Source: Pelomyxa schiedti (taxonomy: Eukaryota; Evosea; Pelobiontida; Pelomyxidae). From it: a DNA stretch of 37,458 nucleotides. The position numbers were made by a program, and so were the translations under genes. Below the pieces are notes generated by a model that was given only the letters and a program-made list of their open reading frames with translations, was not told where the DNA came from and did no database searches. The DNA is taken from positions 877 through 38,334 of the forward strand of contig JAHLWZ010000370.1 of NCBI GenBank assembly GCA_020536535.1. Direction: 5' to 3'. Each line of letters begins with the position of its first letter. Within the stretch, counting starts at the first letter, position 1. Positions 1-10,467 of this stretch are shown here, piece after piece.

Positions 1-13
1 TTTGTTTTTACAG

Positions 14-959
14 TCACCAAGCCAACTGTTCCTGCTCCAAGTGATGCTAAGTTTGTTCCCATGCTATTTTTTGGGCACTAATAGTTCTTACATTGTGTAT
101 AGGTTCACGATCATTGACAGACACAGTGGGTGCAGGAGACCCTCTCAAGGCAAAGATTGAGGAGTGGGCACGTGATTGTAAGGAGAAACGGTGCTGTGCT
201 ATTGGTGTGCCAACTAACAGTCTCTCTATTTCTTGACTTAATCGTAACTCCCTCACCAAATTATCAAGGAATCGACAACTACTTGCACGAGACCCTTTCT
301 GAACCTGATTACTACATTCAGTCGGTGTGTCACCTTCCTATTTACCGGTTTATAGAAACTCAAACGCATTAGGGCAAAGTTCTGGAGGAACCTCCTGGTG
401 AATGCCCAACCAACAAAGGTGCACCGATGCTGTTCTCCAAGCGTCATTTGGCCATGAAGGGGACCGCCGGTGTCATGTACGTCCTTACTGTCTGTTCATT
501 TCTCACTTGTTGTTCATCAGGTCATACAACATAATGGGGCGCGATTCCAGGAAGCTCACGATGTATTGTATGTGGAGTGTTCCCGAGGTTCTGGGTCAAA
601 ACACATTCAACGTGGTCATCTCTGAGGTTCTATCTCCCGCACCACATTCAATGATACTAACCACCAAACTCGATATACTCCCACAGCCAATGGAGGAAGA
701 ACTCTCAATTGACACCTGGCGCAAGTTATACAAAGATGCCAAATACGCCAAAGGTATAGCAAACAAAAAAACATTCATTCCTACCCCACTGACCTTCAAC
801 AGATGGTGAAGCCACATTAGAGTTCGAGCATTACCGTTGCACTTGCAATATGGTTCGTACTATTCCCAATGCGTATCTTTTCCGTTGTTGTTTGACAACT
901 CTACGCAGACATCTGATTCCATGGCTACACTCAACTGCAAACTCTGGTATCAGTCCTAA
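14..959 (+). CDS. Actinoporin-like beta-sandwich protein, 5' end cut by the window
   Basis: Eight phase-consistent exons are visible: 14-50, 103-204, 269-324, 373-476, 521-626, 687-753, 803-852 and 909-959, with a TAA stop at 957-959. The exon 1 frame is the least certain because its upstream partner lies outside the window. The spliced product follows the actinoporin/cytolysin family along its length: an early AIGIDN motif after a charged helix, a YIQSG strand, a GTAGVMSYNIMG strand, and a closing beta-strand pair. Known family members bind phosphocholine lipids and oligomerise into pores; related folds occur in fungal fruit-body lectins. Here the segment after SVP lacks the usual aromatic-rich lipid-head-group stretch, so a lectin-like rather than lytic role is possible. 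No signal peptide can be judged because the N-terminus is missing. Family membership is my recognition; activity is not shown by the sequence. Confidence 0.72.
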
Positions 960-1091
960 TTACACCACGAAGCCAAGGAACATTTGCAAAGAGGAAAAAA
1001 CCTTAATCCCATCTCCAAGCAACTCAAGTCAAGTCAAAAAAAAAACTTTCGTTTTTTCCTATTCATTTGTACAACAGACAAAACGGAGGGG

Positions 1092-2276
1092 TTAAAAGAG
1101 AAGCAAGCTTCCAAAAAGTACGAGGACAAAGATCACACATGCCCATAGGAACCTGTCCATGTACGGGTGGGATTTGCGCTCAACAAGGCAAGCCAGAGGC
1201 ACAACGCCATCAAGAACTATCCAGAGCAACAATGCCCAAAGCCATAACATCAGTGATACAAGCATTGGCCGCACCCTTGGCCAGGCCCACACAAAGAATC
1301 GGCGAGCAGTATCAGCAAGGAAATGAGACGAGAGTGCTGCTGTGAATACTGTGGCATTCCACACTGCTTCCAATGCTCTATCATTGCCACCGGTTTGTGC
1401 TAGGTAGATACTTTCGTCGGGTACATGGTCATACTGAACGGCCAGCTGCGTGATTGGAGGTTCTGCATTTCTGAGCGCAATGGAATCAGCCAGCAAAGCC
1501 CCGTGAATCTCCTCCGGGTCAAGGACTCCCCTCTCGGCAGTTACGTCGGCGTCGGCGTAGGCGTAGGTTTTGTCATCGTCATCGAAGCCGGCGTTGTAGG
1601 CATTGTCATAGCCGGCATCCTCGGCGTCTCCAGCGTTGGCGTAACCATCGGCGTAGGCGTAGGCATCCACTGCTCCCTCGGGATCCCCGCTGTTGTGGGC
1701 ATAGTAGCCTGCACCGAAAGCGAGGCTGCGATGCAGTGCCACGGCAGCCTCATTAGCCTCGTGTTCCTGCCGCAGAAGCAGCGACTCGTCATCACCTTGG
1801 GCTGGTGCGGCAGTTGCAACGGGCGATGTAGTGGTAGCGGAAGCCGCGGGTGTGCCGAGATCGCGAGCGTGATAGGGAGCCGAGGGAATGGCAGCCGTCG
1901 GCGGGGTGCGATTTGGCGATGGTTCCCTGTTTCTCGGCGGCTGGTGCACCGCGCGCGAGTGGGACAAAAGCGCCTTCTCAGAGCCGAACTGCTCGCCGCA
2001 GGTGAAACAGGTGTACAGCGATCGATTGCGTTCGACGGCGATCGAGTTTGGGGTCGTGCTCGCGGCGTTTGTAGCTGGCGATGCGGAAACGGAAGCGGAG
2101 GCAGCAGCGGTTGTGCCCGCAGCGGGTGACTGGTTTGCGGCCGCACCGATACGCGCGCGATCTAGGAAGGCATTGACTAGCTGGCTCTGCGCCTCGTATT
2201 CTTTGGAAAATGTGCGAAGAGATTTGCCTGGAAGTAGATCTACAGAGAGGGAGGTAGTGTCGACACTTGAAGTCAT
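1092..2276 (-). CDS. C2H2 zinc-finger protein with two C-terminal transmembrane helices
   Basis: A single open frame of 394 codons without introns, unusual in this window. The N-terminal third carries one C2H2 finger (YTCFTCGEQF...HSRAVH, about residues 90-112). An acidic stretch rich in Ala, Tyr, Asp and Asn follows (about 200-250, AYADGYANAGDAEDAGYDN-like). The last about 70 residues contain two hydrophobic helices separated by a short polar loop, ending at the C-terminus, which suggests a tail-anchored or hairpin membrane protein with the finger on the cytosolic side. I recognise no orthologue. The DNA between about 1.5 and 2.2 kb is GC-rich and repetitive (GCGTAGGCGTAGG-like codon repeats), which produces long antisense frames that I treat as shadows. 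Role unknown; the finger could bind nucleic acid or protein. Confidence 0.75.
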   Translation of the reverse strand: MTSSVDTTSLSVDLLPGKSLRTFSKEYEAQSQLVNAFLDRARIGAAANQSPAAGTTAAASASVSASPATNAASTTPNSIAVERNRSLYTCFTCGEQFGSEKALLSHSRAVHQPPRNREPSPNRTPPTAAIPSAPYHARDLGTPAASATTTSPVATAAPAQGDDESLLLRQEHEANEAAVALHRSLAFGAGYYAHNSGDPEGAVDAYAYADGYANAGDAEDAGYDNAYNAGFDDDDKTYAYADADVTAERGVLDPEEIHGALLADSIALRNAEPPITQLAVQYDHVPDESIYLAQTGGNDRALEAVWNATVFTAALSSHFLADTARRFFVWAWPRVRPMLVSLMLWLWALLLWIVLDGVVPLACLVERKSHPYMDRFLWACVIFVLVLFGSLLLF

Positions 2277-2517
2277 GTTGTCTTATTATCGTCGGAGTAC
2301 TGTTACAGTACGGGGAGTTTGACTTGGTGGTTTTTTATATTATTATGTTGTTGAAGGAGAGGGCTTTAAAAGCCAGAGGTTTTTTGCAGTTGCAGGTCCA
2401 TAGTTCTACTGCCTAATCGAGGTTCTTTTCAAAGAAGCCGACAAGTGCTCCACTTTTCGATATCAAAGGTGCACATCGATATGGGTTTCGGAGAAAAGAT
2501 AGTTTTGAAAAAAAAAC

Positions 2518-4671
2518 TCAAAAAATATCGGGTTCAATTGGGGCAGGGGGAGGGCGCGACTGTACAGTTGGGAAGTCGGGCCTGGATTCTAGCCACTGCA
2601 TGACTCTGTTGGTGCCCCACCATTCGTCCGGGTAGCCTGGTACATTCATCCCGAGTGTACAACAGCAGCACGCACCAACAATCACACCACCGCGGGTGTG
2701 TGTGTCAGCGTGGCCTCTGAGGCTGTTGGTGGCGGGTGCCGGAATTTTGGGTTGCGGATGTTGTTGCCGAGGGAGTGCTTGCAGTACAAGGTTGTAGACG
2801 CATTCCACATCGACCATCTGTGGTTCACTAAGAGCGGTGGGGAGACACCACCGGTGGTTGTGCTCATCCTTGGGTGTTTGTGGCACCACTGAAGGGTGGC
2901 GGGTATTGTTCAGCAGTAGTATAGGGTGGTCAGGTGTGATCTCAAGTACTGTCTCAGTTTCTGCCTCTGCGGTCAATTTGCCGTTAATAACAATCATTGG
3001 AATAGGGTGATGCACCGGGCATCTATAGGTGTGAGATGATGTGGGAGGTGTGAGACACACTTCCAAATGCAATGAACAACAGCGGCTGCTAAGTCTCCCC
3101 CATCGTTATTAGGATAGAAAGCAAGAACTTGATCCCCAACTGCGAGGTCTTTCATCGGGCAGTATTTGTTATTTGATAGCAGGATGCTCGTATTTGGACC
3201 AAAGCATACAATATCGTCTGAACTGGACTGTGTAATATGAGAATATTAACTCATAGCTGATACATACACGCCGACGTCTGGGTGGAGGGGGAACATATTC
3301 GCGGAAACACTTTTCATGGTCCCATGTAAACGAGGGGTTTTTCCAACTCAATCCTTTAACACAGCCAGGGTAATTCCAAACTCCACGAAACGCCGTTGTC
3401 CACATTGGCTCAGTCTTGGCAAGGTGGTAAAACAGCTTGCAAGTTCGAGAGACCCGAACCAGTGCAACAAAGTCAAGGTATTCCATCACCACTGTGTTGC
3501 TGTTGGAGCGAAAAGTTTTGGGTGGCACATACGGAGCCAAATGTCATTTGGGATGAGACCCAGTGAAGTTTGAATTGCAGTCGCAGGAGAGATTTCCGTA
3601 GTATGGGGAGGACTGTGAAAATGAGGATAAGAAAAGCAGTAGATAAGCACACTTTTTTGTGGGTTGTTCTAGTTGTTTTTGTGATCTTTTGGAAAAAAAA
3701 CTGAAGAATCCTGGTTTTTTGGTAGATATAGGTTTCGTATCTCCAAACATTCCAGCTCTGCATACTTCCTCGAAGAGGAGGTCCAAACCAATATATTGCT
3801 TTGAGCTGAACGATTTCCGATTAACGGAAAACAAAAAAGGACATAGTACCTGCATTGAAAGTAACCATACATCGAATTTCTTATTACTGCAGAAATGCCC
3901 TCTTGAAATGAAACAGTGGTCCCGGAAGGCGGCTGTGAGAAAAACGTTGGAAATGAGAACAAGTTACGATATGTAAGAAAATGCATACTGGAAGCTCATT
4001 GTCAATAAGGTCTAGTTTGAGACCGACAAGGATCACAACCCCCTAACAAGTCCCGTGAAAGAAAAAATAATGAAACATGAAGCATACGTGTGATATTTTC
4101 CGAATTTCAGAGAGACATCTATTCAGAGCCTCATCGAATGTACCTCGGTCATTAAGAGAGAAGCATAAGAGGACCACGTTTGATCTCGTAATACTGGTCG
4201 AGGGGCACATTGGGGGAAAAATTTTTCATAATGAATATTTTGCATACTACTGTTGTCGCACTGACACGAATTCATCCTGTCCCATTCTTTTTCCGAAGTT
4301 AAAGAAATGCAACCAGGTACCTCTTACTCACGTATCTAGAAGATCCAGTGTCACGTAAACAGTGTCCACAACCAGCATTTTACTGTACTAGTTCATTGGA
4401 CAAAACAAAATCGGAACTTGCTTGAAACATACAGAAGGTTCCAAAGAACCTTCGTCAGGGTACGGCCACCATCGGCCACTGACGTAGCTGCATTTCGAGA
4501 GCAAAAGCCACATTAGTGCAGTTGCACATAAAGAAGGTTGCGGCTGCGCGTGGAAAAAAGCTCCCTAGTAAGATCTGCCAGAGCCAACACCACATACGAT
4601 TCTACGAGCGCCGTTTTTCCCACACAACTGGGTCCGTACACGAGCACCGTTCCTACCTTGCGTGCCGTCAT
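2518..4671 (-). CDS. Ras/Rho-like GTPase - F-box - Hint (Vint-type) fusion protein
   Basis: Twelve exons join in phase: 4671-4598, 4487-4433, 4387-4332, 4286-4248, 4193-4088, 4042-3989, 3932-3850, 3805-3653, 3612-3533, 3491-3268, 3227-3061, 3022-2518 (about 531 aa). An in-frame TAA sits directly before the ATG. Residues 1-about 190 form a small GTPase: P-loop GPSCVGKT, switch I region SLEPSY, LDLLDTMGQ in place of DTAGQ, VGLKLDL as the G4 motif, FQCSS as G5. No lipidation tail follows; the chain continues into an F-box (LIPNDIWLLVMEYLDF..., about 220-265), the SKP1-binding module of SCF ubiquitin ligases. From about residue 316 comes a Hint domain: the start IVCFGPNTSI, MKDLAVGDQVLAF, ITPDHPI, CVYNLVLQ and a closing CCCCTLG. 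In other eukaryotes Vint-type Hint domains accompany VWA and ubiquitin-ligase domains. A GTP-controlled, self-processing F-box protein is inference. Confidence 0.82.
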
Positions 4672-4842
4672 TTAACAAGATCTGTCTAACCAAGCCAAGC
4701 GGTTGCTCTTTCCAGCCAACTCCTGCCAATCAAAAAACAGAAAAAAGAAGAGAGATGATTACAGGAAAAAATGATCTCTCATTTTCGTTTGGCTCAATGG
4801 GGAACTGGAAGATAGGGGGATGACAGGCCTTGTGAGCTATCT

Positions 4843-6805
4843 TCAGGCGTACTTGGCACTGAGGTTTGTGTAGATGTGATGGAACCTCCTGAGCCTGGTG
4901 CCGGTCGTGGGGCTGGATTCCGTGATGTAGATGTTGCCTGCCTTGTCCATGGCGAGTGCCTGAGGTGCGTCGAGCAGCGCTGCCCGTGGGTCTCTCGAGT
5001 CATCGTGGCCTCTCTTCCCGTAGCAACCAACGAACGGCGCAACATTACCTATTAATGGCGGTGGGAGTGAGATATATGGGCTTGAAATAGAGAGGACTGT
5101 GGGGGTGTGGGGGGAGGGGAGGAGACAAACCGTCATGGTCCATTCTCCATACACAGTGGTTGGATGAATCAGAGAAGAATGCATTTCCTATACGATCAAG
5201 AATGATCCCACAGGGCCAGCCCAGCACAACCGGCGCCCAGAACTCTCCAACAGGGTCCCATTGTGAAAGAGATATCTCGGAGACAACAGCGGCGCCGGAG
5301 TTTTGAGGGGTAATTCTGAAGAGGCACTTACTCTTTGTTGCTGTGACCAAGAAAGTTCTATTTTTGGCAACGCAAAGATCCTCCCAGTCACTCTTCATTG
5401 ATGTACTTGCAATCTCAGAAATCAAAGCCCCTGTGAGGGTTAAGTCTAGGGCTCTTGGTGAAATGTGAAGTGATACCATCTAGAGTATAGCAATTGAGCG
5501 TATCTCCGGCTAGACCATCACATATAACATTCAAGAACCCTTCTGAATCGATTGTAATTCCCCGGGGGTTGGTACACAGTGTAATATTGGTTTTTCCTTC
5601 GCTTTATAAGTTTGAACGAAATCTCGGCCGACGATACCTGCTGGTGTGACTTTGGATATCACTTGAGCACAAGTGATATAGAGGTTATCATTTTCATCAA
5701 GAACGATGCGTCTAGCACATTCGACCTCACAGACGGGTGTAATTTGATCTTGAGAATAGTCACTAATCCGTCAAAATGGAATTGAGGGAATACATTCTGT
5801 AATTTTGAATACATGAGACAGATAGAGGCAGAAAATGTGTTCTGAAACTTCTTCTTTAGTTTTTTTCCCTATGGCAACACCACAAGCCCCACAATATCCC
5901 CCTTTATAAATTGTGGTGACACGTCCTGTACAGATTTTTAATAGGAGTAAGAGAATCAGGTGCCAACCATAGCAAGCAATATATAGCCCAATCACTTTAC
6001 CAATGCAGAACGGAACGGGATTGCGTGACAGAATGCTGTTGGCGCCACACCGACTGTGCCACAAACACAAGAATGTCACTGCCTGCCTTACAGTCATTTC
6101 GTCACTTTCAGAGCCTTTGCTCGTCACACCAAGGGCAGAGCTCCACGGCCTCTGGAGAGTAATCCTAGGGTCCACCAACTTGGGACGCTCGACAGAGTTA
6201 ATCACAGGTGGAGGCCTCGCAGGAGGAACAGGTGGAGGAGCTGCTGGATGCGGCAAGGCGGGAAACCCTGGGTCAGCCATCCTAGCCAGCATGTTTGTTG
6301 AAAACGCCCTCAGAGACTGGTGGACATAGAAATTGTCAACAACCCCGGCGTCGCCCATGTCGAGCCGGGAGTGGAACTTGTGGGTGAGTGCAGTCATGAA
6401 CCTGAAGATGCTCCAAAAACCCCCGGTCGGGGGCAGCGCCTCGGGAAGTTCCGAGCTTGAGTGGATTGCTTCCATGTAGGAATGGCAGTAGGCTCCAATG
6501 AGGAGTATGACCTCTTTTTGCAGCAGGCACTTTGCCAGAGCCGTCGCCATGGGGATTATGGGAGCGCCCATCCCCTGCGCCTCAGACACGACCGGAACCG
6601 AGATAAGTATCGGCAGCACTTGCTCCTCGATTATTTGGCGCTCCCTGTCAGTTTCTGCTGCGGGAGGGGCAAAATCTAGCTGGAACGGCGGCGGGTGGCC
6701 GATTGTGGGAGGGGTGCCAAAAATGTTCGGGGGCAGGGGCAGGTTGGCATTGAAGTTGTCGTCGTGGTTTCGGGGGAAGTTAAAGGGATTGAAGTCGTCC
6801 GCCAT
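4843..6805 (-). CDS. NHL-repeat beta-propeller protein with proline-rich N-terminal half
   Basis: Exons 6805-5794, 5748-5638, 5596-5477, 5430-5131 and 5048-4843 keep phase (about 582 codons). A 75-nt in-frame stretch at 5926-6000 begins GTAAAG and ends TACAG, so it is probably a further intron that happens to be a multiple of three. The first half opens with an NPF-rich start (MADDFNPFNF) and holds a helical, hydrophobic region and Pro-rich linker. The second half has NHL-type blades, for example RIVLDENDNLYITCAQVISKV, GITIDSEGFLNVIC, CGIILDRIGNAFFSDSSNHC and ALAMDKAGNIYITE. NHL propellers bind proteins or RNA; no enzymatic motif is seen. The region between about 6000 and 6130 is the least certain part of the model. 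Head-to-head with the DUF2009 gene across 267 bp. Confidence 0.72.
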
Positions 6806-7073
6806 TGTTTTGTTATATTGTGCTGTGATCCTGGCGTTTTTTTTTTATGTGTGCATTCGATAGCCAAGTACTTGTACAAAAAACTGGGGGCAAGTTGGCG
6901 GCAGTTGGCCACTGGGATGAACTCTGGGGCAATTTCGCTCTGAGAAAACCCTTTCCAATGCTCCCCTTAGTTGTTCTTAAGTCCCGGAGTAGAGAATAAG
7001 AGTCTGAGGCCGGAGTACTTTCCTGGTTTTCTTTTGTTTCTATTTCGTTTGATCCAATAACCACTTTGATCCG
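6806..7073. promoter_or_regulatory. Divergent intergenic region, likely shared promoter
   Basis: This interval separates the start codons of the NHL gene (minus) and the DUF2009 gene (plus). It is rich in T/A runs, and I see no clear TATA element or repeated operator. Promoter function is inferred from the divergent layout only. Confidence 0.4.
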
Positions 7074-10000
7074 ATGCAGGAAAGCCAAGGTACCGGAACA
7101 GCGACACCGTCGCCCACCCCCACGCCCTCGGAACAAGGACAAGACAAGGACCAGGGCCACGAGATCTCCGCTGCTGCCGCCAATAACAACGACAAGCAAA
7201 ACGACGAGGGATCTACAGCCGCTACCATTACGCCAATCTCCATCGCCGTGAGCTACAATGAGAGCGACTCCAGCGACAGCGGCGACGACGGCAGGAACAC
7301 CAGCGCTGGCGGCGGCGCTGCGGGAGGCGCCGTGGCCACCCACGAGGAGGAGGAAGCGGGAGGCGACGGCAACGACGAGGGGGGCAAAGGTGATGATGAC
7401 GGCGACGAGAAGGAGAGGAAGGACGGGCAAGGGGAGGACCCCTCGTCCTCGTCGTCGAGCGACGGAGACGCCGGCGACGACGAGAGGAACAACGCGGCGG
7501 GAGAGGGGGCAGGCACAACGGGGGCGTACCCAATGACTTCGTTCTTCAGCACCTCCACGGCCACAGCGACCACCTCGCAGGCCAGCAGGGCGCACTCTTA
7601 TGTGGCTTACCTGGCTGCCAAGACGGGCATCCCTTCACTGATCAGTCAGGTTTCGGCTATTGAGGAGCAGCAGCAGGAGGAGGAAGAGCGCAACAAGCAG
7701 CAGGCTGCGCAGTCTACTGCCTTTGTTCTTGTTAAGGAGGAGAAGCCACGGAGACCTGTGGCTGTTCAAAATCAGAGACTGGCCGCCATCTTGGATGAAG
7801 AGTTGCCAGAAGTAAGTGAGGTGGGTGCTCTGCCAACTGTAGCAACGTCTCCACCCATTCGACAACCCAAGGAGGCCCCTTCCGTCATTGATTCTATTAC
7901 TGCTGCAGTGGTACATTCGTTTCCTGTATTTCGTTAATATTAAAACTTGTACTAGGAGGAGCGTTCTACAAAACCCAGCAAGGTGTTTTGTGAGGAATGT
8001 GAAGACCAAGAAGCTACAGTGTTATGTTCACAAGTAAGTCCAGTTGTACGGTTTTTTTTAAAGTTTCACATCCTTCTCAGTGCCATGATAAGTATTGCAA
8101 CTTGTGCTTTTTTGCACAACATCGAAAGGGTAGTCGCTCATCACACATTGCGACCAACCTCGATGGTTCCCCAATTTCAACATCCCATACCACAACAGTT
8201 GAAAGTATGAGACCTTCTGCGACAGCCACTCCCAGTGCCGCTTCTACAACCCCAGACAGTGATGATGACAGTAACAGCAATACTAATGCTGCTTCCAGTG
8301 ACGATGACGCACCTCCTTTGCGGAGGATGTTTTGGAGTTACTATGACTCCTACTACAGATCCAAGCCACGAGCTTTCAAGCCACCTCCAGATTCTGCCAA
8401 GAACATGAGAAGCAAGGAATCTGAAACTGTTGCAGAGCGTGCTAGATATATTCCATTACGTCTTACACTGGTAGGAACGAACCACATGATTTGGTGTAAC
8501 ATCTACCAGGAAGAAAGAAAACTTCTTCGCCTTCTTGAGGCTGTGTTGAATGCCAGTAAGTATACAGATAGAGTTGACGCAGTTTTTAAGTCACCAGCGG
8601 CCCGTATGCAGCAACAAGTATAGATACCCTTCACAGTGAACCTTGAAGTGAAAACCAAAATAGGTAAAAAATATATGCTCTCTACTCTCAGGAATTCTTT
8701 CTGCATGGGATAATAAAGCTGGGCAGGTTTTGATGTAACCACCATGAGACATATCATCTCACCACATGGCAGGAACTTCTTGAGGATAGGGATTTTGCAA
8801 AATACGAAAAATTTTTCCAACAAGTATTTGAAATAGGCCGAAGACATAAAATTATGAACCCAGGTTAGTGAAGCTTCCCTCGTGGTACCATGTAATGAAC
8901 AACAGAAAAAATGAGAACACAGTACGCCATGATGGTGTATCTTCTTCAGGACAGCTGCTCAGTACAAATCCGAGTATTATTTTCCTTCTTGGTTTATGGT
9001 TTAATAAGAGGAAAGGAACTCCTTGGCTTCTCTCTTGTAAAGAAAATAACTACAGTGTACAGCTACCTAGAAGAACGCGGCGCCTTGGTAGCTCTTTTTT
9101 TGGGCTTAGTGATAACTAAAAAACGCTCCTTAGGGTGCTCTGACCGACGACTTCATTGTGTGTGCCACTAGTGAAGTTGTACAAGCACCAGTAGGAATTT
9201 CCCTCTTTTTTGCTGGTTAGTAATTTGGGATTTGCAGGAAAAATCACGTTATGATATTCAACGAGAAATTAAAATCAAAGAGCGGGCAATTGAGCATATA
9301 GGTAATAAATACGCGAACGCAAACGTGAATGCCGAGCAAATTAAAGTCTGCTTGTACTCAGTTTGTGATAACAACAGGTTTGATACATCCCAAGAAATAA
9401 CTTCTTACCATGTAACAGCTTCTTGAGATCCAATCGCGATCCTATTGATAAAATGATAGACTACTTAAAAACCATGTTTGCAGGAATGGACAATGATCCT
9501 TTGTGCTCATTGGCCATCTATGGTATACCATCAATCCAAACCGTTCTAACTGTTGAAGGTGGTCAGGATGGATCACGATTAACACACACGCATGAGAGGC
9601 AATATCTTTATGTTCTGCAGTCGCTTACTCTATGGCGTGAGATTCAGCATAATATGTTCAAATTGTGGATCCTTGCCGAAGAAGATATGCTGAAGTGCGT
9701 TGAGGCTTTTAAGTTTTTGAATTGACATCCCCAGACCCGGAAATGCATATGAACTCCGTAACACTGGGCAAGGACTTAACAGGGTGCAAAGTTCCCCTCA
9801 GATTTACCGTGTCATGCACACAATTCTCCACACCACACAGCGCACAGTGGGTACGTGGGTAGGCTCGTCCGTGGTTCATCTTGGTACCTTTCTTTCTTGC
9901 TGTGGACTTGGCTTGAATATTCATTTCCCTTAGGGGACCACAATGTACCAAATGCACTGAATTTCATTGATAAGTATACACAAGTGCCAAGAATTCTCAA

Positions 10001-10385
10001 CCCAATTGTGCTCACACTCTCTCATCTTGCTCCACTTGCTGATAACGAACTGGTGGGGCCTTACTTCAACGCAACATTTGGGGGGATCAACGACATCACG
10101 AAACGAATCCTCGTTGACTTTTTCCGACATGCTTTTGGTAACATAGTTCTTTTACCATTACTTCCCTGTAATAATTCCACACAGACGGCAGTGGTGCAGA
10201 CAATTTTTACGATGCCGGGTCATGTGTGTCCCTTTTTATCCCTAACACTCCAACTCATCCACAAAAAAGGTATCGACGGCCGTCTGACTAGTGCCTGGAA
10301 CTGGTGCAACACGTTGGAGAGGAAAGAATTCTTCTCAGTGTTCCTCCTTGCTGGGTTTGTTGGTTTTGACGGCGAATGGAAATAG
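7074..10385 (+). CDS. B-box zinc finger plus DUF2009 protein
   Basis: Sixteen exons keep phase: 7074-7910, 7956-8033, 8081-8470, 8510-8603, 8637-8663, 8692-8726, 8773-8863, 8906-8973, 9016-9087, 9134-9190, 9238-9377, 9419-9694, 9735-9883, 9934-10137, 10185-10223, 10270-10385 (about 890 aa, TAG stop). The first about 275 residues are acidic low-complexity. A B-box-like zinc finger follows (FCEECEDQEATVLCSQCHDKYC...H, about 288-330). The rest is a full DUF2009 domain, recognised by ERKLLRLLEAVLN, ELLEDRDFAKYEKFF, IGRRHKIMNP, TTVYSYLEERGAL, SNRDPIDKMI, LTHTHERQYLYVLQSLTLWR, GDHNVPNALNFIDKY and DGRLTSAWNWC up to the FVGFDGEWK end. DUF2009 proteins occur in plants and many protists; their biochemical role is not established to my knowledge. 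An in-frame TAG at 8621-8623 is removed by a 33-nt intron (8604-8636). Confidence 0.9.
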
Positions 10386-10467
10386 AACACTCCATGCCCT
10401 CAATAGGGAATACACTCCACTTTGTTTCTTTTTTTATCTTTATTTATGTTGGAAGAGGTCACCCTCT

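Noticed and set aside
1425-2129. Long plus-strand frame with Gly/Val repeats
   Set aside because: It is antisense to the C2H2 membrane protein and reflects its repetitive GC-rich codons.
3061-3750. A separate F-box gene starting at the ATG at 3750
   Set aside because: The same frame continues upstream without a stop through the GTPase G5 motif and C-terminal helix, and every upstream exon joins in phase, so a fusion is the better model.
7228-7595. Several long minus-strand frames rich in Arg, Ser and Pro
   Set aside because: They are antisense shadows of the acidic low-complexity first exon of the DUF2009 gene.
8604-8636. In-frame TAG at 8621 as evidence that the DUF2009 gene is a pseudogene
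   Set aside because: A canonical 33-nt GT-AG intron removes it in phase, and all other exons are intact.
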